Assembly: GCA_024529925.1 (NCBI GenBank)
Contig: JAFEUB010001547.1
Span: forward strand, 1-64,000
Length of the DNA: 64,000 nucleotides
DNA from: Ophthalmolycus amberensis
Lineage: Eukaryota; Chordata; Actinopteri; Perciformes; Zoarcidae
Direction of reading: 5' to 3'
Positions 20,207 through 30,077 of this stretch are shown piece by piece; positions within the stretch are counted from its first letter, which is position 1, and each line of letters opens with the position of its first letter. Both the position numbers and the translations under genes were made by a program. The notes beneath the pieces are model-generated. The model searched no databases and had not been told where the DNA came from. It was given only the letters and a program-made list of their open reading frames with translations.

Positions 20207-23200
20207 GATATATAAATGAGTCAATATACTTTGATCAATACATGTATAAATAAAAAGGTTTTTATTTATTTTGTAAAAAGGAAGTTTTGCAAAGGACTGC
20301 TTCTATGTATTTAAAGAGACTTTAACTTCATAATGCCACATTTATTTCTCAGCTCTTTTGTTGTATTCACAAGAATGGAGCGTGGTCATCTCACAGATTC
20401 AGACCACACATCCTGAAATAATGACCCATTTACCTATTGAACTGTGGCTTATGTATTGATAGTATATCTATTATTTATTATTTATTCATTTCAGGATTTA
20501 TTTTGTAGCTATTTCTATGTATTTATTATGTGTTCATGTATTTAATATTGAATCACATAGAATTCTACAGTAACCTTGGAAATCTTCACACAGCTTATAC
20601 GAATTGAGGACAATTTGTGTGCTGCTTTCTGTTTTCTTACTCCTGATGAAATCTTTTGTGGTTAATTACAGAGAAGAACAGACATCCAAATGAGGCAGCA
20701 CCATTTTTGGGTCTTGGACTGACGATAGACCACAATCTCCTGCCACTTTCATCCACAAGAGCGACTATGGAATAACGCTTTACATGTAATTAACTATTCG
20801 GATCAGACACCTTTGCCAAAGAGAAGGTGTGTTTGAATCAGCATAAAGAACAACCGTTTAGTGGTGGGCTCCCAGTGAACACAGCAGTGATTGTATGGAG
20901 GTGTGCACCTTGAGCAGGACCCTCATGGTGCCGCAGGAGTGGGCGGGGTGGAGCTCCAGCAGCTTCTCTTCGGGACATTTGGAGCTGGGGGAGAGGGAGC
21001 AGCAGTAACACACATCTCCAGCCTCACTCTGAAACAACACACACACACACACACACACACAGGGTTGATTTCTGAATTTCAGAAAGATCAAGGTCTCTTC
21101 TTCATATACAGCTTAAATAATAAGTAGTATGCTAAGCAGCTAAATCAAGCAGCTACGTACAACCACAGACTGTATGTAAGAAGGGATTCGACACATTCTA
21201 ATAACCGATGTACTGACGGTGACAAGAATATATCAGGACCCTTGCTGTGGATGTTTGTGGTCCCGAGAGGCTGAATCCTAAATATTATGGTGCCCCCCCC
21301 CTAACCTTTAATGATATTTTTTCTCCCCTGTTTACAGTCCTTATCAGTGGCGGCCGGCCAATAGAGGGCCACGGGGCCCCACCCACCCACCTTGAGCCAC
21401 AAAAAAAAAAAATAATAATAATATTATAATTTTTTTTTTTTATAATATTAATAAATTACACAAATTGTCAATATTTGTGTTTTTGAGCTATGTAATATGC
21501 CCAGTAATATTTGTAAAATAGGATATCTGCGCAAAATAAATGCTTTTCCTGCTTGTCCTCTCCGCTGGTGCACCTCTCAGCTGTCCCCGTGCACGTCTCT
21601 ACTGCGCGTGCACGTGCTGGGGCCAGATCGATTTGGCCCAAGGAAGACGGGTCTAATAAGCAGCTTAGCCAATCACTGATTAAAGAAATAAATGAGTGAC
21701 TTACAATTTAGCCAATCAGCGCCCTAAAAAAGACTTCCGGGAGGGCCAGATGAGAATGGCCCTCCCGGAAGTATTTTTCTCCCGGAGTGCCCGTGTCTAG
21801 TTCTCATCTCGCGTGTTCTCGCTACCCAGCTGGACAACGGTCACCGGCTTGCGGTAAAGAAACACAACGAGGAGGTGGATAAAAACCGGCACATTTTATC
21901 AAAAATAATTGATTGTGTCAAGTTTTGTGGGGCTTTTGAGTTGGCTTTGCGTGGGCATGACGAGACTGACTCCTCGGACAACCCTGGCGTGTTCAAGGGA
22001 CTGGTGGATTTTGTTGCGTCCCTCGACGGTGTGCTGGAGGAGCACCTGGAGACAGCCAGCATTTTTAAAGGGACGTCGAAGACTGTACAAAATGAGCTGT
22101 TGGACTGCATGCTGTCGGTTGTAAGGGATTACATTCTGGAGGAAGTAAAGAACGCTGATTTTATCGCCATTCAAGCAGACGAGACAACGGACATTTCCAC
22201 CCACTCGATGCTAACGGTAACGTACAAGAGCGTTTTAATGCTCTGGCTATGCTCTCCATGGAGAAGGAACTTGTCAGGGACATGCCTGACTTCAATAAGA
22301 AGGTCATTGAGAGGTTTGCCACTCAGAAGAGCAAAGTTCCTTTACAAATAACTGTCATAAAAACATGCAGGTTTCCTCACCGCACTGATTGGGTGTTTCT
22401 CCAACAAACAAGGTTCATAGGGGCATCTTCAAATATACTTGTTCTATTAGACTATATATGATATTTATATTTTATTATAATATATTCATGATATTTATAT
22501 TGTATATTTATGATTATATGGTATTTATATATCATATTATACTGAATATTATTATTATATGATATATATATATATATTAATATACTGAATTGTATGAATA
22601 AGATGTCCTTATTATGTCAGTGTTGGAATAAATGATAACAATGTAACTGCAAAGTACTAATGCGTTTTTGATACCTTTTTTTTTGTTTGCATTGAATTAT
22701 ACTATTTGCTGAAATTGATTGGATGGCCCTACCCAAAAAAAAATCCACCAGCCGCCACTGGTCCTTATGCTAAGCTAGGCTAACCGCATCTGCTGAAATT
22801 ATGAACAAATCACACTTTGGAAAGATTCAGGTGTGATATGGAAGGAAGGAAGGAAGGATAGAAAGAAAGAAGGGAAAGAAAGACGTGCCGTCTAAAATAT
22901 AAAATATAAAATATGGAACTATGTATATGCTATATGACATGGTCATTTTAAAACTTTTCAGCGCAAGGCACGGAGTCCCACCGTTCGTCAATGTCACACT
23001 TGGGCCCAGGCAGCCAATCAAATGGAGTTGGAGGTGTTACCTCCACTTCCTTCCTGCTTCAAAGCCGGTAGATGTAGAGGAGAATGCAGACGGAAGGTTG
23101 ACATTAGTGGTATTTAACTACAATGAACTACCGGTATATAATTCACTGGCACATCAACGGCAGGAGCTTTTTCCCCTTCCTCTAATCCTCTAACAAAGGC

Positions 23201-26200
23201 TCTTGCGTGTGCATGAAACATGAAAAGAAAAAACATGAAGACCGACAAAAAGATGTGTGGAGACCAGAGTGACGGTGACAGAGAGGGCAGTGGAGGCCTG
23301 GCAGAGGGAGGAAGGAAAGACAACACAACAGCAGGAAGAGTCAAAAGGTCACACGGAGGAGCTCTGGCCCGGAAAACAAGACTCATCACATTCCCTGCAG
23401 CCCGATCTGCAAAGATCTCGTGTTACCAGGTCAAAGCCAAGAGTGACGCTGTACAATGCGCCCAATGACACACTGCAGACGTAGTGATACTGTGTGTTCA
23501 AGGAAGACGAAATATACAGCCTGAGCCGTCTGTTGCAGGCCACATTTTGTTCTTCGTCGTGGCTCGAAAAACTGACAACCATAGAAAAGTTTGATCTCAT
23601 TTTGAACCGAGGTATCTACAGATTTATTCCATACCCCGATATGTTATGATCCACTAAAGTTACAAGATAAATAAATAGCAGTTTTTGTTATTATTTCGCC
23701 GCCATCTTGACTGGGAGGCGGGAAGGGACAGTCGAGTGGGATTCAACTCTTTGTTTGGGAGGGAAGAGAGAAAAAATGATTGTCTCCATTAGTCACAAAA
23801 ACCTAGGAAAACAGGGTCCAGGTTGAAAAACAGACTGTATATAAGAAGTGGACGTGGTCATCGTGACGTCACGCATTGGTTTGTGGACTGGCGTTTTGAA
23901 GCCTCGAGTTCTGGACTAGGGCCTTTGGGATTAGGGCCTTTCTCATAGACTTCTATATAAGACTTATTTTTGCAACCAGAGGAGTCGCCCCCTGCTGGTC
24001 AGTAGAGAGAATGCACGTTTTAAGACACTTCTGCATCGGCCTCAGTGAACTGGTTCAACATGGAATACATCACACCAGGAAGGATGATCCCATTGACTCT
24101 CCACAGGAGGAACAGAGTGAAGCAGAGACGCCGTGAAGGAGGGAGGATGCAGGAAATCTACAAAACCAGACAAGACACAAAACGGGTAACAGCCTCACCA
24201 GTTGGCAGCTGGTCATGCTGGACACCAGCTGGGCTCCCTGGCAGCACAGGATGAATCCAGCCAGGTTAAGGAGCACACACACCAAAGACAGCAGGACAAA
24301 GACATTGACCTGGAGATGGAGGGGCGGGGAGAGAGAGAGAGGGGGGGGGATGAAAAAGGAAGAGAACATGGATTATTGTGGTTTGGACACGTGTGTTTGA
24401 CCCCTGTGGACATATTCTGTAGAAATAGATTGAATAAACATGATGAGAACACATGGTGAGAGACGGTGACACGACAGTGAGAGAGGTGAAATGACCTTCG
24501 ATCTGGACATAGTCAAACTGAAATCGGGCGTTTTTGCAGAAGAAGGAATGTTCACATGTCTATTTTAACATTAAACTTTTTTAACAAAAGATCTCCAGGA
24601 CTTTGATGCAAACGTTCATGAGTATACATTGTCTGAAACATCTGAAAGAATCCATGTGAAACTCTTCAGTATATCTTAAGCTTGAAATTCACTTTTTTCT
24701 CCATACCAGCCACTGTGGTTAGTGGTTTTCCCAAATTTTCACCAGCCACAAAAAGTTCTAAAGACACAATTTTAAAGTAAATTTCTTTTTTGTTTGGTGA
24801 GGTTTCTGGGCTGCCGGGGCCAGGAGCATTGGAAAACGTCCGGGGCCCCTCCGCTCCACTGGTAGAGATCGGCGTCAAGTTAAAAGTACAGTGAGGGATC
24901 CTGGTCTTTCTCGAGCCATGTCTTGTGAAACACTTTCCCAGGTGAAGACACGGCATTGCGCACATTTACATGTCGTAAATAAGCACAAGCTGAGTCTGGC
25001 GTAACGCCACGCAGAGTACACGGTGACATTCAGTGACGTCACTGATTTGCCTGAACATTTAAGCACACTAGTCAAACAACTTAAAGGAACATATGTTCTA
25101 GAATGGCACACCTGGTCTGCCATAAAAGTGTCATTTTTGTGCACTCTTTGAGCGATTGCAAGAAGAGTTCAGATTTGAATGATGTGAAGCGTGACTACAG
25201 GTGTGGCTGTATGATCCATAAGGAATGGAACATGTGTAACGATCCAGTCTATGAGTATAGGATGACGTCTTCTGTATTGATTGCGTTTGCTGGATATCTG
25301 ATGATTGTTGGTGGTGCCAGACGGCATTTGGACCAGACTGAGGTTGCCAGAGCAGTTCAGCCGCCGGAAAACGGTGATGGGGTTCGGGTGGTGGCTCGGC
25401 AGTTCGATGCGTCTACAAGTGAATCAATAACCATGTCGGCTGTGCACTATCTGAATGGACCAGTGCCGCAGCATCTTGCCGGTGGGCCTTAACATACACA
25501 AACAATATCATGCTACTGCTTAAACATGGAAGATTACATGTATTAATAAGAGCACCCACATAAGAACTCGCACTCTCAGAGCGCTAGATATATTGAGAAT
25601 TTATGAATGATTCTCTCAAATCTGCAATGGGAGGCAGACATAATTAAGTTTTGCACATTTGTTACATTATCTTTCAGAATAAAGTGATCCTTGTGAAATA
25701 CTGATTTCTGATTTATTGACCTTGTGGAGTTTAAAGATAAGCTGACGGAGTAAGTTATCATGATAGTTACCGAATGATAGAGTAGAAATAACCCCCAAAC
25801 AAGATGGATTTGGCCAAAATGATAACTCAAAGCTTAAAAACAGTCGTCCACAAACCAATGGGTGACGTCAGGGTGACTTCGTCCACTCCCAGGGACTACA
25901 GTCTATGGTTCAAGGACAGGAGGACACACACCGACTTATAAATAGCTGTCTCCACCCGTCTGACAAAATAGTCTCAAGTCAAAGGTACACTGTCTCATTC
26001 TCTCACACCTCCAGCTTCGCCTTACACAACCGCGGGCCATCAATGAGCTCTCTCCGTGCTCTGAATACTTGATTACATTCTGGCTTAACTGGAAATGCTC
26101 GAGGACACAAGTCTGTGTGAATTTCTTCACACAGACTTGTGAAGACCCGTTAAGCGTGGGAGAAAGAAATGGTCAGCTTTGTTGAGACAGTCTGTCTATC

Positions 26201-29200
26201 GATCTCCTGCCCTGCGTTTCAGCACCCAGGACAGCAACACACACACACACATCCTCCACACATAACAAATAGCTCTATCCATCTGGGAATAATTCATAAT
26301 ATGCAAGGGATAATGTACAGTGGGCCAGTCATAATGTATAAATCAGTCCCACTCGGTTCGCTCTGCTACAGTCATATCAGGGCCGGATTAAGTTGCTGCT
26401 AATGCTAACCTGACATGTCCTGTTGCTGCTGCTTCAAATGAAAAGAACTGGGGAGAACAACGAGGTGGCTTTTCATTGTGAAGCAGTCACAGGAAGCGCA
26501 GCATTGGATTACTCACAAAGCAGCTGCTGAACCACTGTTTATTGTATCATTAAACACCGTGGTAACCACAGGTGTCGTGATTGACTTCACTATGACTCGA
26601 TCTCTGCTTGTTGATTAGCATTTTTTCCTTTCGGAGTATGTTTTTCTGAGCTCGGTATATGCTGCCACCTTTTCTCCGTTCACCGTTTATTTCGTGTTCC
26701 GGCTGTTCAGATTTCAAAGTATTTAGAAGAAAAACCTATTTCCGCACACTTCTCCATATCTGTCTTTTCTCAGTCTACATCTGATTTGTCCAATCATGTG
26801 CGACAGAGAGCCAACTAGTCGGCATTGTTTTCGTTTCCCCTGATCACCTCAGCAGGTAATTTCCCTGATGACTTCTCCACCTCTACCATCAGTGGATGGA
26901 GCTCTGGAAACCTCCAGACGGGTGTGCTCTCCATGGAACATGGTTGGACATCCCTGGGTGATTTGATTCAAATTCAACAGCAACACACTATCATGCAATC
27001 ATTGCTTTACAGAAGGAAACCAAGACCAAAGCTCACCAGTAACAGCATGGGCCTTCTCCATGTTGTGAGGCCTACGATGCCTGACAGTATGACCTGGAAA
27101 CAAACGGAGAACATTCATTTTCGTGTGGTGCAACAAAACAAATATACAACACAGAATTAAACAAACAAACACCCATGCACATATCTAACACACTGTAATA
27201 CAAGAGTCCAGGGAGTTCAGTCTATCACTGTGCAATCCCACAACCCATTGGTTATCAGTCTGGCGACGGATAAGCCCCTAGCTTTGAATTGATGGAGATA
27301 TATAATACGAGCCAAGAGGAGATCCGCTGCAGGAGGTGAGGGAATGTAAAGGCTGGAGGTGCAGCTAGAATGAGATGATGTGTGAGTGGAAGACGAGCTG
27401 GTGGGACACTGGGACAGGGGGGATTTTAACAGCAACACTCACTGGATATAATGTCATATAATTCAACCAGTGATCAAAAAGGGATGACAGTTTAGCCACT
27501 CAAAGGAATAGTCCAGTGTTTTGAGCTGGAATGAGCTTTGTTTGCCATCAGTCCCGCTGTGTTTCCATGGTGTGTTAAACCTAGCTTTGAATATAGACTG
27601 GGAGTAAGAGGAAAATGCTGGCTCAGCTCCATCAAAAGTGAAATCATGCACACCTGTCCCGCATTCCCATCTTGCTTAAAGGCAGGATTGGTAATCTTGA
27701 AAAACGAACAAGATTACGTTACATTTTAAAAATGATCCAACCTGGCAACCCAGCCCAGTGTTGCCAACTCTGTTCCAATAAAAGCAGCTAGCAGCACCAG
27801 CTCCAAAGAAATGCTGAATCTAGCAAGACAGTCGCCAAGTCAGCAACACTGCTTTCAGGATGTAATGACAATGTCAACAAAAATGTTTTTTTAAATTGCA
27901 AAATATTACAAACCAGCCTTTATTGAGTAAAAATATGAATGTAAAGGCAGCCATCATGTTTTGTTGAGGAGTTCGCAATGGAAAAAGAAAACTAGCACAG
28001 CTTTGAATCCTTTCGACGATTATTCCATTCAGCACCTTCTTTATCTGTATTGTTCATTTCATGGTAGCTGCGTCGAGTGCAGAGTCTATCGCCAAGTTAA
28101 GCACCAAGTCTAGTAAGTCAAGCTGCATGTCTTCCGGGTCTCTGAATGATAAAATGACATTCACATTCAAAGAAGTCAAACCAACAAGTCCTGTCAAAGC
28201 AAGTTGTACGTCAGTCTAGGCAAGTCAAGTCTCAAGTCTCTCTCAGCAGCCTACAAGTCAGACTGCAAGTTGTAAAGTCTCAGTTCATCCAGACTACCTG
28301 CATCACTTTAGCTGGAGGCCAAAATGAAAGCAGGAGCACCTGGACTGTTGCCCTCATCCCACAGAAAAACAACTTTGTGTTACTAACTACTAACAGTAAA
28401 CAGTGAAAACCCAGTAGGTCATAGTCGCAGCCGGTCTGTAAACTGTGATGTCATTTTATAAATATGTGGCTTTGTTTACTCGTCCAAATAAGTTTGAACA
28501 ATCTGCTGGTACAGCCTATCAGACTGTCCCACTGCTGGTGGTTGTTGATCTGACAGTCATCTTCACAGCAGTCAGGAGCCCGAGAACTGCGCAGATTCAG
28601 TTTCATATTAATACCAGACTGAGTCACAGTTTTAATGGAATTCATGGAAAACAGTCATATGCTTTGGCGTTATTACATCATTATATAGTGGTGGTTTTCC
28701 GTTTTGAAAAGGTAAATATAACACGTTTGTCACTGTTTATTTATTTATATCTATATATAGATATAAATAAATAAACAGTGACAAACGTGTTATATTATAT
28801 ACATATATAATATAACGTTTATATATATAACGTGTTATATTATATACATATAGCTTATGTTGAGCTCTTAGCAAGCGACTGCGACGAAAGTTAAGAGTCA
28901 CGGTTGTCCGTAAAACATGAAACGCCATGCACACCGACGAGTGATACGCGAGCCCGTGGCTAACTCACCGAGGAGCCCGCCCAGAAGGGACAGGAGTTCC
29001 GTATAGGGGGCGAGTTGCTGAGGGACAGAGCTCCGAAGCACAGCGCCACCATGGAGCCGCCGAGCAGCACCTGCAACAAGCCCAGCGAGAGCAGCGGCCG
29101 CCCGGGCAGCAGCAGCCGAGAACCGCCGCCGCTGCCGCCGGTGATCCGCGAAGAGGCGGACAAGCCACGCGGTCGGTTTCGGTAAGGCTGCTCGTCGAGC

Positions 29201-29256
29201 GTCGGAGCCCCGATGACCGGACAGCAAGACCCCGGCAGCACCACCGGGAGCGACAT
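13907..29256 (-). CDS. entrep1: Endosomal transmembrane epsin interactor 1, complete 11-exon gene
   Basis: Coding exons on the minus strand are 29256-28969, 27093-27037, 24309-24199, 21028-20909, 19691-19584, 18618-18485, 18360-18225, 16579-16513, 15581-15327, 14873-14524 and 14203-13907. All junctions are GT-AG with continuous frame, giving 640 aa. Four hydrophobic segments (about 55-79, 89-108, 113-138 and 193-218) form a tetraspan core. The tail has PPSY at 256-259 and PPPY at 302-305, a Pro-rich stretch at about 359-404, and the conserved end LHLQSCGDLSTFT...RPHSLIGVFRETVL. These match the FAM189/ENTREP family, whose PPxY motifs bind the ITCH ubiquitin ligase and which links epsin to receptor endocytosis. 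Co-linear tjp2 upstream favours ENTREP1 over ENTREP2 or ENTREP3. Confidence 0.9.
14204..15326 (-). other. entrep1 introns 9 and 10 (exon 10 lies between)
   Basis: The introns are 320 and 453 bp. No repeat or RNA gene was recognised in them. Confidence 0.6.
14524..14873 (-). CDS. entrep1: entrep1 coding exon 10
   Basis: A Ser/Thr-rich start is followed by RPRPASMVDYQSYRHTQQLV and a helical segment ending DQEHMEEAVRCASYIEQ, conserved in ENTREP proteins. The donor is GTAGGA, phase 0. Confidence 0.92.
15327..15581 (-). CDS. entrep1: entrep1 coding exon 9, Pro-rich
   Basis: The exon encodes DGSPQMVSASPG, a long Pro/Leu/Ser tract, QQQQ, then RSNSDPVLMDLTAK. The tract corresponds to a plus-strand polypurine run at about 15425-15530. 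The donor GTTGGC is non-consensus; it was chosen because it keeps the frame into exon 10. Confidence 0.8.
15419..15530 (+). repeat. Polypurine (GAGGAA)-type tract inside entrep1 exon 9
   Basis: About 110 bp consist almost only of G and A on the plus strand (GAGGAGGAGAAGGAGGAGGA-like). On the coding strand this is a pyrimidine tract specifying Pro, Leu and Ser. Such tracts can slip in replication and form triplex DNA. Confidence 0.9.
16195..16219. repeat. (AC)n microsatellite
   Basis: Uninterrupted AC dinucleotide repeat in entrep1 intron 8. Confidence 0.95.
16490..16509. repeat. 20-bp poly-C/poly-G run at a splice donor
   Basis: Twenty consecutive C's on the plus strand. On the transcribed strand they are G's beginning right after the GTA of the exon 8 donor. 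Confidence 0.95.
16513..16579 (-). CDS. entrep1: entrep1 coding exon 8
   Basis: This 67-bp exon begins ETEIDLRELTTNP. The acceptor is TTTCAG. The donor GTA is followed at once by a run of 20 G on the transcribed strand. Low conservation makes it less sure, but it keeps the frame between exons 7 and 9. Confidence 0.75.
16590..17862 (-). mobile_element. Truncated, decayed L2/CR1-like LINE
   Basis: On the minus strand, reverse-transcriptase fragments occur in shifting frames: AAFDTINHNILLSRL, QGVPQGSVLGPLLFILY, CYADAVQLY, SRIDYCNS and the tail APSLWNSLPKHIRDCTDLST. The order and motifs fit the L2/CR1-type clade. The element is 5'-truncated just before the RT core, next to a CT repeat, and ends in (ATT)n, as L2-like 3' ends do. 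Frameshifts and the loss of one catalytic Asp (YADA for YADD) make it dead. It lies in entrep1 intron 7, in gene sense. Confidence 0.85.
17863..17911. repeat. (CT)n microsatellite
   Basis: Imperfect CT repeat bordering the truncated end of the LINE. Confidence 0.9.
18055..18205. repeat. Dispersed repeat copy (family with 46850-47018)
   Basis: It shares the order GCAGACATCTC, GATAT, TATGTATTTTT and TTTGG(A/G)GTGAACTGTCCC with the segment at 46850-47018. Type unknown. Confidence 0.7.
18225..18360 (-). CDS. entrep1: entrep1 coding exon 7
   Basis: It encodes VIPLPHIYGARIKGVEVFC and then PLDPPPPYEVV with the second PPxY motif, the most diagnostic part of the family. The donor is GTACAC, phase 0. 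Confidence 0.93.
18485..18618 (-). CDS. entrep1: entrep1 coding exon 6
   Basis: This exon opens the cytosolic tail. It is acidic at first, then PPPSYFSTFYSYTP, which contains the first PPxY motif. The exon ends two bases into a codon (donor GTAACA). Confidence 0.9.
18619..19583 (-). other. entrep1 intron 5
   Basis: Ordinary AT-rich intron; no feature recognised. Confidence 0.6.
19584..19691 (-). CDS. entrep1: entrep1 coding exon 5
   Basis: Residues 193-228 contain membrane segment 4 (KVLFALCALNALTTAVCL) and a short juxtamembrane stretch. The donor is GTATGA, phase 0. Confidence 0.92.
19692..20908 (-). other. entrep1 intron 4 with microsatellites
   Basis: It contains (TG)n at 20024-20042 and (TA)n at 20164-20203. 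No gene was seen. Confidence 0.7.
20164..20203. repeat. (TA)n microsatellite
   Basis: About 40 bp of alternating TA in entrep1 intron 4. Confidence 0.95.
20909..21028 (-). CDS. entrep1: entrep1 coding exon 4
   Basis: Residues 153-192 form a Cys-rich extramembrane loop (GDVCYCCSLSPSSKCPEEK). The acceptor TTTCAG is preceded by (TG)n. The donor GTGCAC is weak, but placing it there gives the family junction LLK|KVLFAL. Confidence 0.88.
21037..21061. repeat. (CA)n microsatellite at entrep1 exon 4 acceptor
   Basis: On the transcribed strand this is a TG repeat ending about 9 bp before the acceptor of exon 4. Confidence 0.95.
21733..21772. repeat. Perfect 16-bp hairpin inside the hAT element
   Basis: ACTTCCGGGAGGGCCA at 21733-21748 is the exact reverse complement of 21757-21772, with an 8-nt loop. 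It lies between the left end and the transposase remnant. Confidence 0.95.
21875..22351 (+). pseudogene. Partial hAT transposase (ZMYM/DUF4371-like)
   Basis: The 158-codon ORF carries DKNRHILSKIIDCVKFCGAF, a LRGHDE motif, NPGVFKGLVDF and FIAIQADETTDIS, as in DUF4371/zinc-finger-MYM1-like hAT transposases. After HSMLTVT the frame changes. The +1 frame reads RFNALAMLSMEKELVRDMPD, a C-terminal dimerisation-type segment. Several hundred central residues are missing, so the enzyme is inactive. The identification is from remembered family motifs. Confidence 0.8.
23585..23780. repeat. Dispersed repeat copy (family with 57945-58090)
   Basis: It shares TCTCATTTTGAACCGA, TTCCATACCCC, ATGTTATGATCCACTAA and a terminal GGGAGGG(G/A)A segment with 57945-58090. 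Confidence 0.75.
23831..24050 (+). repeat. Dispersed GACGTCAC-type repeat, copy 1
   Basis: The left part reads TATAAGAAGTGGACGTGGTC...GTGACGTCAC...TTGGTTTGTGGACTG. The right part reads GAGGAGTCGCCCCCTGCTGG. Both parts recur in several other places in this window. Confidence 0.8.
24199..24309 (-). CDS. entrep1: entrep1 coding exon 3
   Basis: Residues 116-152 contain membrane segment 3 (VNVFVLLSLVCVLLNLAGF) and a CCQGAQ motif. The donor is GTGAGG and the phase is 0 at both ends. Confidence 0.92.
24310..27036 (-). other. entrep1 intron 2
   Basis: It contains a GA/G-rich tract (24327-24350) just before exon 3 and, near 25853-25915, an inverted fragment of the GACGTCAC-type repeat. A plus-strand ORF at 25103-25492 has no recognisable motif and is not called. 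Confidence 0.6.
27037..27093 (-). CDS. entrep1: entrep1 coding exon 2
   Basis: This 57-bp exon encodes residues 97-115, completing membrane segment 2 (VILSGIVGLTTWRRPMLLL). The acceptor is TTTCCAG and the donor GTGAGC, phase 0. Confidence 0.9.
27094..28968 (-). other. entrep1 intron 1
   Basis: It contains the long palindrome described separately and AT-rich sequence. No exon or RNA gene was recognised. Confidence 0.6.
28715..28796. repeat. 82-bp perfect palindrome without spacer
   Basis: Each base at position i pairs with the base at 57511-i throughout. The arms begin AATATAACACGTTTGTCACT. A partial motif (AACGTGTTATATTATATACA) recurs just downstream. It could be a full-length fold-back element or the fused inverted repeats of a miniature transposon. 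Confidence 0.95.
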
Positions 29257-29400
29257 CTGAAAGGCTCGACGGGGCGGGATGAAAAAAGAGCACAGAATCC
29301 CTCGCTCGGGTTTCTCTTTGAAAGAAGCGTCGTTTTCACGGATTACAGGGTGGATCCTCGCGGAGTCCGGTGGAGCTGCTCGGTGCCCCTGCCATGATGG
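28915..29400 (-). promoter_or_regulatory. CpG-rich 5' region of entrep1
   Basis: GC- and CpG-dense DNA surrounds exon 1, unlike the AT-rich surroundings. This is typical of a vertebrate CpG-island promoter. The transcription start was not resolved and no TATA box was identified. Confidence 0.6.
28969..29256 (-). CDS. entrep1: entrep1 coding exon 1
   Basis: The exon encodes residues 1-96. ATG at 29256 opens MSLPVVLPGS. The first membrane segment follows a Gly/Ser-rich linker, then the family motif NSPPIRNSCPFWAG. The donor is GTGAGT, phase 0. It sits in a GC-rich, CpG-rich block. Confidence 0.9.
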
Positions 29401-29722
29401 CTGTCCAGTTTTAAAATAACACGCTGGCCGAGCCGACAGGGCTCGGATTGACTTTCACATATTTTGGCAGCGGGTTGAGAAAAGCCAGGACGGGGGAGGG
29501 GCAGAGCGGGCCATGTGTACCATGTAAACAGGCCTGGGTGTCTTACCTAAATATACCACTCGGAAATAAAGTGTACAGTTGAACGCTGGCATAGCATTAA
29601 AAATACAGTCGTTCACATTTGTTGACCATGCATGGAGGGGGGGGGGGATGTATGTCAAGCCCGTGCCCAAACGTGTGAAGTGCTCTGGCTTGAATAGAAA
29701 AAGGGAACCCACACCTCACCCC

Positions 29723-30077
29723 CTATATATATAAATATATATATATATATAAGTATGTGTATATATATATGATGTATATGTGTATATATATATGTATTTA
29801 TATATATATATATGATGTATATGTGTATATATATGTATTTATATATATATATATATGATGTATATGTGTATATATATATGTATTTATATATATATATGAT
29901 GTATATGTGTATATATATGTATTTATATATATATATGATGTATATGTGTATATATATATGTATTTATATATATATATGATGTATATGTGTATATATATGT
30001 ATTTATATATATATATGATGTATATGTGTATATATATGTATTTATATATATATATATGATGTATATGTGTATATATA
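29723..30077. repeat. AT-rich minisatellite
   Basis: Eight or so repeats of a roughly 40-47-bp unit contain GATGTATATGTGTATATATA and TGTATTTATATATA. Unit length varies with the number of TA steps. Confidence 0.92.

Larger units (their letters stand above)
21345..22760 (+). mobile_element. hAT-type DNA transposon, internally deleted
   Basis: The 1,416-bp element has terminal inverted repeats CAGTGGCGGCCGG and CCAGCCGCCACTG (one mismatch). It is flanked by an exact 8-bp duplication GTCCTTAT (21337-21344 and 22761-22768), the hallmark of hAT transposition. It carries a partial transposase and a perfect 16-bp-arm hairpin. It lies in entrep1 intron 3 in antisense. Confidence 0.93.
22769..24198 (-). 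other. entrep1 intron 3, distal part
   Basis: It contains a GGAA/GAAA repeat (22842-22883), a dispersed repeat shared with 57945-58090 (23585-23780), and a copy of the GACGTCAC-type family (23831-24050). No gene was seen. Confidence 0.6.

Noticed and set aside
25103..25492. 129-codon plus-strand ORF in entrep1 intron 2
   Set aside because: No motif, no splice context and no similarity to a family I recognise; its length is expected by chance in a window this size.
29723..30077. CRISPR-like regular repeats
   Set aside because: The units are head-to-tail AT-rich satellite without unique spacers, in a eukaryotic genome.
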